In this document: in pieces, positions 28,956 to 38,752 of the stretch
Position numbering within the stretch: position 1 is the stretch's first letter
How the letters are laid out: every line of letters starts with the position of its first letter
From: Thiohalocapsa sp964524185
GTDB lineage: Bacteria; Pseudomonadota; Gammaproteobacteria; Chromatiales; Chromatiaceae
Reading direction: 5' to 3'
DNA: 64,000 bases
Assembly: GCA_964524185.1 (NCBI GenBank)
Contig: CAZGCI010000005.1
Coordinates: 15,870-79,869, forward strand
Translations under genes and position numbers: made by a program
Notes under the pieces: generated by a model
Database searches by the model: none
What the model was told of the DNA's origin: nothing
Seen by the model: only the letters and a program-made list of their open reading frames with translations

Positions 28956-30467
28956 GTGACGGCACAGGGCACTTGGGACAACTACGCCTGCGAAGGCTTC
29001 TACGACGAACTGATGCAGGCACCGGGCGTGCCGCGCACGGGCTGCGAGGCACTGGCGGCGGACATCGAAGCGCTTGGCGCCGAGGAATTGGCCGCTCGGC
29101 AACAGGCGGCGGAGGTCTCCATCAAGGAGATGGGCATCACCTTCACGGTGTACTCGGAGGAAGGCGGCCTGATCGATCGCTCCTGGCCCTTCGACGTGGT
29201 GCCGCGCGTCATCCCGGAGCAGGAATGGCGGCGGGTGGAGGCAGGACTCAAGCAACGCGTGCAGGCCCTGAATCTCTTCATCGACGACCTCTACCACGAC
29301 CAGCGCATCGTCAAAGACAAGGTCTTTCCCAAAGAGGTCTTGGCCAAGTCGGTGAACTTTCGCCCTCAATGCATTGGCGTCGATCCGCCGCTCGGCATTT
29401 GGGCGCACATCTGCGGGTCGGATCTCGTGCGCGACCGCGACGGGACCATGTACGTGCTCGAAGACAACCTGCGCGTGCCCTCCGGTGTGTCCTACATGCT
29501 GGAGAACCGGTTGGTGACCAAGCGCGTGTTGCCGGAACTCTTCGAGCACTATGCCCCGCTGCCCGTGGACGACTATCCGAGCCAGCTCTTCGACACATTG
29601 GCGGCCCTCTCGCCCCGACCAGCGGAGTACCCCGAAGTCGCGGTGCTCACGCCCGGCATCTACAACTCCGCCTACTTCGAGCATTCGTACCTGGCTCAGC
29701 AGATGGGCGCAGAACTGGTGGAAGGCCGTGATCTCTTTGTCGACGATGACGACTGTTGCTACATGCGCACCGTCGACGGTCCAGCGCGGGTGGACGTCAT
29801 CTATCGGCGCATCGACGACCTCTTTCTGGACCCGGAGGCGTTCCAGCCGGACTCCATACTCGGTGTGCCCGGACTGCTGCGGGCGTGGAAGGCCGGGAAC
29901 GTGGCGCTGGCCAACGCGCCGGGCGCCGGCGTGGCGGACGACAAGGTGGTCTACGCCTTCGTGCCGGAGATTGTCAAATACTACCTGGACCAGGACGCCA
30001 TTATCCCCAATGTGCCAACCTATCGGTGCATGGACCCCGAAGCGCTGGCGTATGTGCTGGAGCATATTGCCGAACTGGTGGTAAAGCCGGCCAACGAGTC
30101 CGGGGGCTACGGCATGCTCGTCGGGCCAGCGGCGACCAAGGCGGAGCATGAGAAGTTTGCGCAGCTCGTGAAGAAGGACCCGCGCAACTACATTGCCCAG
30201 CCCACACTGGGGATCTCCACGGTGCCGACCGTCATCAAGCTCGCACTGGAACCGCGCCATGTGGACCTGCGGCCGTTCATCCTGTCGGCCGATCGTCAGA
30301 GTGTCACCACGGGCGGGCTCACCCGGGTGGCCTTGCGCAAGGGCTCCCTGGTGGTGAACTCCTCCCAGGGCGGCGGCAGCAAGGACACCTGGATCATCCC
30401 TGCAGGTGCCGGCGAGCAGCCGCAGGCCCAGTCGCAAACGCAGTCACAGGAACAAGCCCAGGCCTAG
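28956..30467 (+). CDS. Circularly permuted ATP-grasp protein (DUF404/DUF407)
   Basis: A 503-residue cytoplasmic protein of the circularly permuted type-2 ATP-grasp family, predicted to catalyse an ATP-dependent carboxylate-amine ligation of unknown substrate. Motifs include WDNYACEGFYDEL near the N-terminus, FIDDLYHDQRI, the DLVRDRDGTMYVLEDNLRVPSG core, VDVIYRRIDDLFLDP, VVKPANESGGYGM and LRPFIL. GTG 28956 is preceded by AGGGGG and gives the conserved N-terminus. The last 16 residues are Gln/Ala/Ser low-complexity. The alpha-E gene follows 96 bp later, a pair conserved in many bacteria. Confidence 0.92.
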   Translation: MTAQGTWDNYACEGFYDELMQAPGVPRTGCEALAADIEALGAEELAARQQAAEVSIKEMGITFTVYSEEGGLIDRSWPFDVVPRVIPEQEWRRVEAGLKQRVQALNLFIDDLYHDQRIVKDKVFPKEVLAKSVNFRPQCIGVDPPLGIWAHICGSDLVRDRDGTMYVLEDNLRVPSGVSYMLENRLVTKRVLPELFEHYAPLPVDDYPSQLFDTLAALSPRPAEYPEVAVLTPGIYNSAYFEHSYLAQQMGAELVEGRDLFVDDDDCCYMRTVDGPARVDVIYRRIDDLFLDPEAFQPDSILGVPGLLRAWKAGNVALANAPGAGVADDKVVYAFVPEIVKYYLDQDAIIPNVPTYRCMDPEALAYVLEHIAELVVKPANESGGYGMLVGPAATKAEHEKFAQLVKKDPRNYIAQPTLGISTVPTVIKLALEPRHVDLRPFILSADRQSVTTGGLTRVALRKGSLVVNSSQGGGSKDTWIIPAGAGEQPQAQSQTQSQEQAQA

Positions 30468-30563
30468 CCGGCTCAGGGTGGCGACCGAGACGGTCGCAAC
30501 CTGTGTCGGTCCAGGCTGGATGCCCCCGTCCGCAGCAGCGTCAGATCATTAGGAGACCCGTCC

Positions 30564-31511
30564 ATGCTCTCCCGTGTCGCCGAGAATCTGTATTGGCTGG
30601 CCCGCTATATCGAGCGCGCCGAAGACACCGCCCGCATCATCACCGTCAACGCCAATTTGCTGTTGGACCTGCCCAAGGGTGTTGCCCCGGGCTGGCGTCC
30701 GCTGGTGGAGATCACCGGGGCCAACGCGCTCTTTGAGGAGCGCCACAAAGACTACGGCGAACGGCAGGTGGTGCGCTTTCTGCTGGCAGACGAGCAGCAT
30801 TCGGGATCGATCCTGCGGGCCTTAGGGTCGGCGCGGGAGAATTGCCGGACCATCCGCGACATCGTGCCGCGAGAGCTCTGGGAGCAGATCAACGGCCTAC
30901 ATTTGTTCGCGTCCGGTGAGCTGCAGAAGGGCCTCGCGAAGACGGGCCGCCACGCCTACCTACGCGAGCTGGTGCTGCGCTGCCAAACGCTCACCGGCCT
31001 GCTGGACGGGACCATGCTGCACGATCAGGGCTTCGAGTTCCTGCGTCTGGGTCGCTACCTGGAGCGCGCGGACATGACCACGCGCATCGCCGATGTGCAC
31101 TCGGCAGCGCTGCTGCCAGACGCGGACGGGGCCCGACCTTACGACAATATCCAGTGGGTGAGTGTACTCAAATCGTTGACGGCGTATCAGATGTATCGTC
31201 GCAGCGAGCAGATCCGCGTGCAGCGCGGGCCTGTCTTGCGATTCATTTTCAGAAATCGGCAGTTCCCGCGCTCTGTGCGCTGGTGTATCGAGCATGCGCG
31301 CCTTGGCCTCGAGCACCTGCCCCGCAACGACGCGTCGCTGCGTGAGGTCGGCCGCATTGCGCGGCTGCTGGATGGCACGGACCTCACGGCCCTCAGCCAG
31401 GCGGAGCTGCACCAATTCGTCGACGATGTGCAGCTCGGCATCGCTGAGCTGCACCGTGAAATCGCCGCGACGTGGTTTCCGCCACCGCTGAACGCGGAGG
31501 AAGCGGCATAA
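30564..31511 (+). CDS. Alpha-E domain protein
   Basis: A 315-residue, almost fully helical cytoplasmic protein of the alpha-E (DUF403) family. It starts MLSRVAENLYWLARYIERAEDTAR and contains ERADMTTRIADVH, both diagnostic. It is nearly always encoded directly after the ATP-grasp protein, as here, and the two are thought to act together in a peptide-modification or peptide-synthesis system. The transglutaminase-like and proteasome-like genes that often complete that operon are absent. GGAG lies about nine bases before the ATG. Confidence 0.92.
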   Translation: MLSRVAENLYWLARYIERAEDTARIITVNANLLLDLPKGVAPGWRPLVEITGANALFEERHKDYGERQVVRFLLADEQHSGSILRALGSARENCRTIRDIVPRELWEQINGLHLFASGELQKGLAKTGRHAYLRELVLRCQTLTGLLDGTMLHDQGFEFLRLGRYLERADMTTRIADVHSAALLPDADGARPYDNIQWVSVLKSLTAYQMYRRSEQIRVQRGPVLRFIFRNRQFPRSVRWCIEHARLGLEHLPRNDASLREVGRIARLLDGTDLTALSQAELHQFVDDVQLGIAELHREIAATWFPPPLNAEEAA

Positions 31512-31757
31512 CGGGTGCAGGTTTGTTCACGTTGATGTTCATGCGTCGTCGTGCCGCGGCGGGCACCCCAGGCTGGTCTCCGGTCACGGCCTCAAGGCGT
31601 CGATGCCAAATTGTCGTTCCCGTATCCTGTTACTCGTGTATCATTGTGGGTTTTGCTGCGTCACGCGCGGTCACGGTCTCCGGCGCGGCGCGCGACGCTC
31701 CGGCCGCGGTGGCGGTCCCGAAACTCGTTGAACAGGCAGGTCAACCGGAAACCCAAG

Positions 31758-32027
31758 ATGGTCAAGATTCGTCTTTCCCGTGGCGGCGCCAAGAAGCGAC
31801 CGTTTTATCAGATCGTCGTTGCAGACATTCGCCGTGGTCGCGACGGCCGTAACATTGAGCGCATCGGCTTCTTCGACCCTTGCGCCAAGGGTGGTGCCGA
31901 GCGATTGCGGCTCGATCGCGCCCGTGCCGAGCACTGGATCAGCCAAGGTGCCCAGCCAACCGAGCGCGTGGTCCATCTGATGAAAGAGGCGGCCAAGCAG
32001 GCAGAGGCGTCGCCGCTGGAGGCCTGA
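31758..32027 (+). CDS. rpsP: 30S ribosomal protein S16
   Basis: S16 is a small-subunit assembly protein. The 89-residue protein starts MVKIRLSRGGAKKRPFYQIV, with GFFDPCAKGG and the WISQGAQPTERV segment, all diagnostic. It opens the rpsP-rimM-trmD-rplS operon. The ribosome binding site is weak. The gap to rimM (139 bp) is larger than in E. coli and holds a duplicated 15-bp unit. Confidence 0.98.
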   Translation: MVKIRLSRGGAKKRPFYQIVVADIRRGRDGRNIERIGFFDPCAKGGAERLRLDRARAEHWISQGAQPTERVVHLMKEAAKQAEASPLEA

Positions 32028-32074
32028 GTGGATCACAGACACCGCCCGGCAGGGCCCGCCGTCGCCCCTGTGTA

Positions 32075-32104
32075 GCCCCAGAAATGGCGGCCCCAGAAAT
32101 GGCG
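32075..32104. repeat. Tandem duplication, 15-bp unit x2
   Basis: GCCCCAGAAATGGCG occurs twice in a row between rpsP and rimM and is followed by GCCCC. It is non-coding. Confidence 0.8.
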
Positions 32105-32166
32105 GCCCCGGCATCTGCGGCTTCAAAACAGGCGTCTGCCGATCCTCAGTTTCCCAAACACCGACC

Positions 32167-32694
32167 ATGGAGCCCGCGGAGGAGGCAGCCGCAACACCGG
32201 CCAGAGCCAACAGGCGTATCCCGCTTGGGCGCATCGGGGCACCCCATGGGGTGCGTGGCTGGGTCCGCGTGATCTCGGATACGGCCCCACCGGACAACAT
32301 TTTCGTCTACCAGCCGTGGCTGATTGACGACGCGGCGATGGTCGTCCTCGCGGGGCGACGACACGGCAATGCGCTCATCGCCAAGCTCCAGGGCTATGAC
32401 GACCGCGAAGCCGCCGCAGCCTTGGCCGGCCGCCCGATCGAGGTCGAGCGCGCTCAATTGCCAGCGCCGCAGGCGGACGAGTTCTATTGGGTCGATCTGG
32501 AGGGGCTGGCGGTGCGGACACTGGACGGCACGGCGCTCGGGCGGGTCAGCCATTTACTGCCGACCGGCGCCAATGACGTCATGGTGGTACAGGGGGAGCG
32601 CGAACGCCTTCTGCCCTTCGTCTGGCAGCAGGTGGTAAAGGATGTCGACTTCGTGCAGGGCTGCATTGTGGTGGACTGGGATCCAGACTTCTGA
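32167..32694 (+). CDS. rimM: Ribosome maturation factor RimM
   Basis: RimM assists 30S head assembly by binding S19 near the 16S 3' domain. The 175-residue protein has the N-terminal beta-barrel (IPLGRIGAPHGVRGWVRV) and the C-terminal PRC-barrel (DEFYWVDLEGLAV, LLPTGANDVMVV, LLPFVWQQVVKDVD). The length and position between rpsP and trmD are standard. Confidence 0.97.
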   Translation: MEPAEEAAATPARANRRIPLGRIGAPHGVRGWVRVISDTAPPDNIFVYQPWLIDDAAMVVLAGRRHGNALIAKLQGYDDREAAAALAGRPIEVERAQLPAPQADEFYWVDLEGLAVRTLDGTALGRVSHLLPTGANDVMVVQGERERLLPFVWQQVVKDVDFVQGCIVVDWDPDF

Positions 32695-32742
32695 GCTGAC
32701 CTGCTCCGGAAAAACGCGACGGTGGCCGCAGCAGGAGCGCCC

Positions 32743-33516
32743 ATGCGTTTCGACGTCATCACGCTGTTCCCGGAGCAGTTTCGCATCCTCGACGCGGAGG
32801 GTGTCGTCGCCCGGGCACTGAGGCGCGGCATCGCGGAACTCGTCACCTGGAACCCGCGGGAGTTTGCCGCAGATGTCCAGCGCCGGGTCGATGACAGGCC
32901 CTACGGGGGCGGCCCAGGGATGGTAATGAAGGTGGCGCCACTGCGGGCGGCCATCGAAGCGGCCAGTCGCGCTGCCGCTCGGGCCACGAGAGGCAAGAGC
33001 CGCGTCGCCTATCTGAGCCCCCAGGGGCAGCGGTTGACCCAAGCGGACATGCGTCGCATCGCCGCCGACCCAGGATGGATTCTGTTGGCCGGTCGTTACG
33101 AGGGCGTCGACGAGCGCCTCATCGACGCCTGCGTCGACGAGGAATGGTCCATCGGCGACTATGTGCTAAGCGGCGGCGAGCTGGCGGCGATGGTGGTCAT
33201 GGACGCGGTGATCCGGCTGCTGCCGGGAGCGCTGGGCCATGCCGAGTCGGCAGCGCAGGACTCCTACGGCGAGGGCCTGCTCGACTACCCGCACTACACG
33301 CGCCCGGAGATGATCGACGGGCGCGCAGTGCCGGCGGTCCTGTTGAGCGGCGACCATGCGGCCATTGAGCGCTGGCGCCGCATGCAGGCCCTCGGCCGGA
33401 CCTGGGAGCGGCGCCCGGACCTGCTGCGTGCCCAGGGGTTGGACGCAGACGATCGCGCATTGCTGGATGAATACATGCGGGGCCGCGGCGGCACCGCAGC
33501 GGAACAGGAGCCATAG
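32743..33516 (+). CDS. trmD: tRNA (guanine-N1)-methyltransferase
   Basis: TrmD methylates G37 of tRNAs with S-adenosylmethionine, preventing frameshifting. The trefoil-knot SPOUT domain is seen as PYGGGPGMVMK, LLAGRYEGVDER and the SIGDYVLSGGELAAMV knot. ATG 32743 (MRFDVITLFPEQF) has AGGAG just upstream and gives the usual N-terminus and 257 residues. rplS starts six bases after its stop. Confidence 0.98.
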   Translation: MRFDVITLFPEQFRILDAEGVVARALRRGIAELVTWNPREFAADVQRRVDDRPYGGGPGMVMKVAPLRAAIEAASRAAARATRGKSRVAYLSPQGQRLTQADMRRIAADPGWILLAGRYEGVDERLIDACVDEEWSIGDYVLSGGELAAMVVMDAVIRLLPGALGHAESAAQDSYGEGLLDYPHYTRPEMIDGRAVPAVLLSGDHAAIERWRRMQALGRTWERRPDLLRAQGLDADDRALLDEYMRGRGGTAAEQEP

Positions 33517-33521
33517 CGAAC

Positions 33522-33884
33522 ATGAGCAACATCATCGAAGAGCTCGACAAAGAGCAAATGGGTAAGTCCGTCCCCGATTTCGCCCCCGGCGACACCCTGG
33601 TGGTGCAGGTCCGGGTGACGGAGGGGAATCGTGAGCGTCTGCAGGCGTTCGAGGGCGTCTGCATCGCCAAGCGCAACCGCGGTCTCAACTCCGCGTTCAC
33701 GGTGCGCAAAATCTCCCACGGCGAGGGCGTCGAGCGGGTCTTTCAGACCTACAGCCCGGCGGTGGCGGAGATCCAAGTGAAGCGCCGCGGCGATGTGCGA
33801 CGTGCCAAGCTCTACTACCTGCGCGGACGCACCGGCAAGGCGGCGCGTATCAAGGAGAAGATTGGTCCGCGTGCCGGCAGTTAG
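33522..33884 (+). CDS. rplS: 50S ribosomal protein L19
   Basis: L19 sits at the subunit interface. The 120-residue protein shows FAPGDTLVVQVRVTEGNRERLQAFEG (in outline), the RNRGLNSAFTVRKIS segment, and the C-terminal RRAKLYYLRGRTGKAARIKE. It ends the rpsP operon. Confidence 0.98.
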   Translation: MSNIIEELDKEQMGKSVPDFAPGDTLVVQVRVTEGNRERLQAFEGVCIAKRNRGLNSAFTVRKISHGEGVERVFQTYSPAVAEIQVKRRGDVRRAKLYYLRGRTGKAARIKEKIGPRAGS

Positions 33885-33970
33885 GGCGACCAAGGACGCG
33901 CTGCGGGCGCCACCGGCCGCAGCGCCGCTCGGACTCCGCCGCCGGCAACCACAAGCGCGCAGGCACAGGC

Positions 33971-35407
33971 TTGCCCGAGACCTTTTACTGGCACGACTAC
34001 GAGACCTGGGGTAACACTCCGGCCGTCGATCGCCCCTGTCAATTTGCCGGGCTGCGCACCGATGCCGATCTCACCGAAGTCGGCCAACCCTTGGTCATCT
34101 TCGCCCGGCCGGCGGACGACCTGCTGCCGCACCCTGATGCCTGCCTCATTACCGGTATCACCCCCCAACGTGCCACCCGCAATGGGATGCCCGAGGCGGA
34201 GTTCGCACGCGCCATTCAGCGGGAACTGGCCGTGCCCCGCACCTGCAGCGTGGGCTACAACAGCTTGCGCTTCGATGACGAGGTCACACGGTATCTCTTC
34301 TACCGCAACCTATTGGAGCCCTACGCCCACACGCACCGTAACGGCAACTCCCGCTGGGACCTCATCGACACCCTGCGCCTTGCACACGCGCTGCGCCCGG
34401 GGGGCATCCAGTGGCCCGAGCGCGAGCCCGGCGTCACCTCCTTTAAGCTCGAAGACCTCACCGCCGCGAACGGCATCGAGCACGCCGATGCCCACGATGC
34501 GCTGGCCGACGTGCGTGCCACCATCGCGCTGGCGCGCCTGCTGAAGCAGGCTCAACCGCGGCTCTTTGGCTACGCGCTGACGTTGCGCAGCCGCCAGACC
34601 GTCGACGCGCTCCTCGCCCGCGGCGAGCCCCTGCTCCATGTCTCCCAGCGCTACCCGGCGGCACAGGGCTGCATCGCGCCCGTGGCCATCGTCGCCACCG
34701 CTGAGGACAATCCGAAGCAACGCTACTGCTTCGATCTGCGCATGGAGCCGGCCATGCTGCTCGACCTCTCGGCCGAACAGATTCGGTCGCGGCTATTCGT
34801 CGCGGCCGAGGACCTACCGGAGGGCGTCGAGCGCATTCCCCTAAAGGGCTTAAAGACCAACGGTGTGCCCATGCTTGCGCCGCTGAAGACCCTAGGCGCG
34901 GAGGCCGCCGTGCGTTGGCACATCGACCCCGCTAGGGTGGCCGAGCACGCGGCCTTCGTTCAGCAGCACGCGGTAGAGATCGCCGGCAAGGTCCACGAGG
35001 TCCACCGACGCGAGCCGGACCGCGGCCCCAAGGACGCCGAGCGCAGGCTCTATGATGGTTTCTTCAGCGACGGCGACATCCGCGAGATGGCGCGCCTGCA
35101 CACCTTATCTCCAGAGGCCCTCGCCGCCGAGCAGCCTCGCTTTCAGGATCCGCGGCTGCCGATCCTGCTGTTTCGCATGCGCGCGCGCAGCTGGCCTGAG
35201 ACGCTGAGCGCAGCCGAGCGCGAAGACTGGGATGCCTGGCGCTTCGAGCGTCTCACCGACCCCGAGGCGGGTGCCTCCATCACCATTGATGCCTTCGACG
35301 CGCGCATCGGTGAGCTCCGCGCCGAGGCCGCCGCCGATCCAGGGCGTGGCCACCTGCTGGACGACCTCGCTGCCTGGGGGGAGCAGGTCATGGATGCGGC
35401 GCCCTAG
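33971..35407 (+). CDS. sbcB: Exodeoxyribonuclease I
   Basis: ExoI degrades single-stranded DNA 3' to 5' in mismatch repair and recombination. The 478-residue protein is a DEDDh exonuclease with Asp9 and Glu11 (FYWHDYETWGNTP), NSLRFDDEVTRYLFYRN, and EHADAHDALADVRATIALA, followed by the SH3-like and helical C-terminal domains. The start codon is TTG 33971, inferred from the conserved N-terminus; no upstream ATG or GTG fits. It lies 86 bp past rplS. Confidence 0.95.
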   Translation: MPETFYWHDYETWGNTPAVDRPCQFAGLRTDADLTEVGQPLVIFARPADDLLPHPDACLITGITPQRATRNGMPEAEFARAIQRELAVPRTCSVGYNSLRFDDEVTRYLFYRNLLEPYAHTHRNGNSRWDLIDTLRLAHALRPGGIQWPEREPGVTSFKLEDLTAANGIEHADAHDALADVRATIALARLLKQAQPRLFGYALTLRSRQTVDALLARGEPLLHVSQRYPAAQGCIAPVAIVATAEDNPKQRYCFDLRMEPAMLLDLSAEQIRSRLFVAAEDLPEGVERIPLKGLKTNGVPMLAPLKTLGAEAAVRWHIDPARVAEHAAFVQQHAVEIAGKVHEVHRREPDRGPKDAERRLYDGFFSDGDIREMARLHTLSPEALAAEQPRFQDPRLPILLFRMRARSWPETLSAAEREDWDAWRFERLTDPEAGASITIDAFDARIGELRAEAAADPGRGHLLDDLAAWGEQVMDAAP

Positions 35408-35442
35408 CCGAAGTCTCCGGCAGCTAAGAGGTTGCGGCAGCT

Positions 35443-35688
35443 GACGAGGGCGCGCCGGACTGGCTGATCGAGGTTTTGTCGCCGGCTACCGCCGGCCATG
35501 ACCAAGTCCGCAAGCTTGCGCTCTACGAGCGACACGGTGTCAAGGAGTACCGCTTGGAGCACGGCGCGTACGGCCGTCCGGCCGTGCACGAACTACAGGG
35601 CCGCACCCGCTGTTCGGTATGCCCCGGCGCGGAGGTCGACTGGGCGCGTGTGGTGCGCGGGTTACCGGGCCATTCCGGCACGGTTTGA
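35443..35688 (+). pseudogene. Uma2-family remnant, C-terminal half
   Basis: The frame reads GAPDWLIEVLSPATAGHDQ, then KLALYERHGVKEYRLE, and ends CPGAEVDWARVVRGLPG. It closely matches the C-terminal half of the intact Uma2 protein at 8478-9071, but the first 110 or so residues are missing and about 12 residues are deleted after EYRLE. It is a dead duplicate lying between sbcB and the RND pump. Confidence 0.7.
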
Positions 35689-35689
35689 G

Positions 35690-38600
35690 TCAGGCCCGCG
35701 CGGTGGCGGCGGCTTCCAGCTCGCGCTGGGTCTGCGCAGAGGCCACCAGCACATACATCCCGGGCACGATGTAGAGCGTGAACAACGTGCCGATGCCGAG
35801 GCCCGTCGTAATGACCAAACCGATATCGAACCGGCTGACGGCTCCGGGGCCGGTGGCGATGAGCAGGGGGATCATGGCGACGAGCATGGACACGGTGGTC
35901 ATGAGGATGGGCCGCAGGCGAATCATGGTCGCCTTGACGACGGCGTCGAGCTTGGACAGGTCCTCGCGTTCGCGGAGCTGGTTGGCGAATTCGACGATGA
36001 GGATGCCATTCTTGGCGATGAGGCCGATGAGCGTGATGAGGGCGACCTGGGTGTAGATGTTCACGGTCGCAAAGCCGAGGAACAGAAACGCCATGGCACC
36101 GGCGATGCTGAGTGGCACGGACATCAGGATCACGAAGGGGTCGCGCCAGCTTTCGAACTGTGCCGCAAGGACCAGATAAATGACCAGAATGGACAAGAAG
36201 AAGGTCAGCTCCAGCGCCGCGCCTTCCTGCTTGAATTGGCGCGACTCACCCTTGTAGTCGAAGCGTACATTGCTTGGCGCGACCTCGCGGGCGGTCGTCT
36301 CTAGGTACTCGAGCGCCTCACCGAGGGAGGTCAGCATGACGCCGGAGAGGGTCACGGCGTTGAGCTGCTGAAACTGGACGCGTTTGGAGGGCACCACTTC
36401 TTCCCGCACGCTCACCAACGTGGACAATGGCACCGACTCGCCCGTAGCGGTGGCGATCTGGTAGTCCTGGATTCGGTCGAGGTCGTTCCGGGCGGCGTTC
36501 GGCACCTGCGGGATCACTTGGTAGCTGCGCCCGCCGAGGCTGAACCAGTTCACGTAGTCCTGGTTCAACATGGTCGCAAGCGACTGCCCCAGCTGGCGCA
36601 TATTGATGCCGAGGTCGCCGGCGAGGTCCCGGTCCACCTCGATGATGGTGCGCGGGCGGGTCAGGTTGATGTCCTTCTGCAGGAACATGAACTTGCCGCT
36701 CCCCATGGCCCGACCAATGATCTCGTCGGCGTAGCCCGCCAGCGCTTCGATCGGTGCATCTGAGATCAGCACCAGCTCCACGGGGATGCCCTGGCCGGGG
36801 GAGGGGAGGCTGGGGCGCGGAAAGGCAACGGTGTCGAAACCGGCGATGCCGCCGAGCAAGCCCTGGAGCTCCGGCTGCACGTCCATCTGCGAGCGTTCGC
36901 GCGCCGACGGCTGCGGCATCTTGAAGCCGCCGAAGGTGCTGGATGGGTCGCCCATGAAGCCGGCGATGATGAAGCTCTCTTGGTACTCGGGCACCTGCTC
37001 GAACGTGCGCTGGAGCTGGCGCACGTAGCGCTTGTTGTAGTCCACGGTGGCCGTTTGTGGGGCCGTTGCCATGAAGAACAGGATGCTCTGATCTTCGGTC
37101 GGCGCTAGCTCCTTCTCCGCAAAGCTGTACATGGCCCAGATGCTTGCGATCACCACCAGTGCCACCAGCACCGTGGCGCTCGGGTACTTGAGCCACCAGC
37201 GCAGCGTTCGGCCGTAGAGTCCCGCCAGGCCGTTGAAGAAGTGCTCGACGTTTTGCTCGAAGCGGGCCTGGTTGCCCGCTGGGCGTAGCACCCGCGCAGA
37301 GATCATGGGCGAGAGCGTCAGTGCCACCACGCCGGAGATCAGCACCGCCGCCGCCAACGTGAAGGCGAACTCTACGAACAGTGAGCCCACGAGCCCGCCC
37401 ATGAAGCCGATGGGCGCGTAGACCGCCACCAGGGTCGTCGTCATCGCCACGATGGGGAGCGCCAGCTCGCGGGCGCCGTCCATGGCCGCCTGCAGCCGCG
37501 GCTTGCCCATTTCGATGTGCCGGTGCACATTCTCCACCACCACGATGGCGTCATCCACCACCAGCCCAATGGCCAGCACCAACGCCAACAGGGTGAGCAG
37601 ATTGATGCTAAAGCCCATCAGCAGCATCAGGAAGGCCGCCCCGACGATGGCCAGTGGCACCGTCACCGAGGGCACCACTGCTGCCCGCATCGAGCCTAGG
37701 GACAGGAAGATGACGAACAACACGATGAGTACCGCCTCGGCAAGGGTCTTGAAGACCTCGCGGATGGACTCCTCGATGAACTCGCTGGCGTCGTACGGGA
37801 CATGGGCGTTGAGCCCTTCCGGGAACTGGACTTCAAGCTCCGGCATGGCCGCGTGTACCCGGGCGGCGACGTCGAGGGGGTTGGCACCCGGTGTCGGCTC
37901 GATGCCGATGAAAATGGCCGGGATCCCCTTGTACAGGGTTGCCGAATCGTAGTCTTGCGAGCCGAGCTCCACGGTGGCGATGTCGCGCAGGCGCACCAAG
38001 GCGCTGTCATCGCCTCGGATCACCAAGTTGCGAAAGTCCTCGACGTCGCTGATGTCGGTGTTGGTGGCCAGATCCACCTGCACCATGTCGCCCCGCAGGT
38101 TGCCGATGCCGGCCAGATAATTGTTGGCGGCGAGGATCTGGGTCACCGTCTCGCCGGTGACCCCTAGCGCCGCCATACGGTCCGGATCCAGCCAGACGCG
38201 CATGGCATAGGTCTGATTGCCGAAGATCTCCGCCTTCGCCACGCCCTCCAGCGCCTGCAGCTGCGGCTGCACCACCCGCAGCAGGTAGTCCGTGATCTGC
38301 GGCAGACCTAGCTCTTCGCTGTAAAAGGCGAGGTACATGAGCGCGGTGGAATCGCCGGTGGTGGAGGTGATCACCGGATTCTGTGCCGCCTCCGGCAGCA
38401 CATTGAGGCGGCTCGCGACCTTGGCCTGAATCTCCGCAATGGCCGCGTTCGGGTCGTAATTGAGGCGCAGGGTCGCCTCGATGCTCGACAGGCCCTGGGT
38501 GCTGGTGGAGGTCAGATAATCGATGCCGTCCGCCTCTGCCACCGCCTGTTGCAAGGGGGTCGTGATGAAGCCCTGCACCAGGTCGCTGCCGGCACCCGGG

Positions 38601-38752
38601 TAGGCAGTGGCGATGGTCACCACCGTGTTCCTGGTCTCCGGGTACTGACGCACCTCGAGGTCGAGAAATGACCTCAGCCCCAGGATGAAGATCAACAGAC
38701 TCACCACGCTCGCCAGCACCGGCCGGCGGACGAAGATGTCGGTAAAGCTCAT
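35690..38752 (-). CDS. RND efflux pump, HAE1-type inner-membrane subunit
   Basis: A 1020-residue proton-driven RND transporter of the hydrophobe/amphiphile (AcrB/MexF-like) class. It begins MSFTDIFVRRPVLASVVSLL, has twelve predicted helices with two large periplasmic loops, the helix-4 motif GLVVDDAIVVVENVHRH with the proton-relay aspartates, and FEFAFTLAAAV-type helices. The substrate is unknown. Its start overlaps the stop of the membrane-fusion protein gene by four bases (ATGA), so the two are translationally coupled. No outer-membrane channel gene is adjacent. Confidence 0.96.
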   Translation of the reverse strand: MSFTDIFVRRPVLASVVSLLIFILGLRSFLDLEVRQYPETRNTVVTIATAYPGAGSDLVQGFITTPLQQAVAEADGIDYLTSTSTQGLSSIEATLRLNYDPNAAIAEIQAKVASRLNVLPEAAQNPVITSTTGDSTALMYLAFYSEELGLPQITDYLLRVVQPQLQALEGVAKAEIFGNQTYAMRVWLDPDRMAALGVTGETVTQILAANNYLAGIGNLRGDMVQVDLATNTDISDVEDFRNLVIRGDDSALVRLRDIATVELGSQDYDSATLYKGIPAIFIGIEPTPGANPLDVAARVHAAMPELEVQFPEGLNAHVPYDASEFIEESIREVFKTLAEAVLIVLFVIFLSLGSMRAAVVPSVTVPLAIVGAAFLMLLMGFSINLLTLLALVLAIGLVVDDAIVVVENVHRHIEMGKPRLQAAMDGARELALPIVAMTTTLVAVYAPIGFMGGLVGSLFVEFAFTLAAAVLISGVVALTLSPMISARVLRPAGNQARFEQNVEHFFNGLAGLYGRTLRWWLKYPSATVLVALVVIASIWAMYSFAEKELAPTEDQSILFFMATAPQTATVDYNKRYVRQLQRTFEQVPEYQESFIIAGFMGDPSSTFGGFKMPQPSARERSQMDVQPELQGLLGGIAGFDTVAFPRPSLPSPGQGIPVELVLISDAPIEALAGYADEIIGRAMGSGKFMFLQKDINLTRPRTIIEVDRDLAGDLGINMRQLGQSLATMLNQDYVNWFSLGGRSYQVIPQVPNAARNDLDRIQDYQIATATGESVPLSTLVSVREEVVPSKRVQFQQLNAVTLSGVMLTSLGEALEYLETTAREVAPSNVRFDYKGESRQFKQEGAALELTFFLSILVIYLVLAAQFESWRDPFVILMSVPLSIAGAMAFLFLGFATVNIYTQVALITLIGLIAKNGILIVEFANQLREREDLSKLDAVVKATMIRLRPILMTTVSMLVAMIPLLIATGPGAVSRFDIGLVITTGLGIGTLFTLYIVPGMYVLVASAQTQRELEAAATARA

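Noticed and set aside
28917..30437. 506-residue minus-strand frame over the ATP-grasp gene
   Set aside because: Antisense shadow of a clearly conserved protein, with no recognisable domain.
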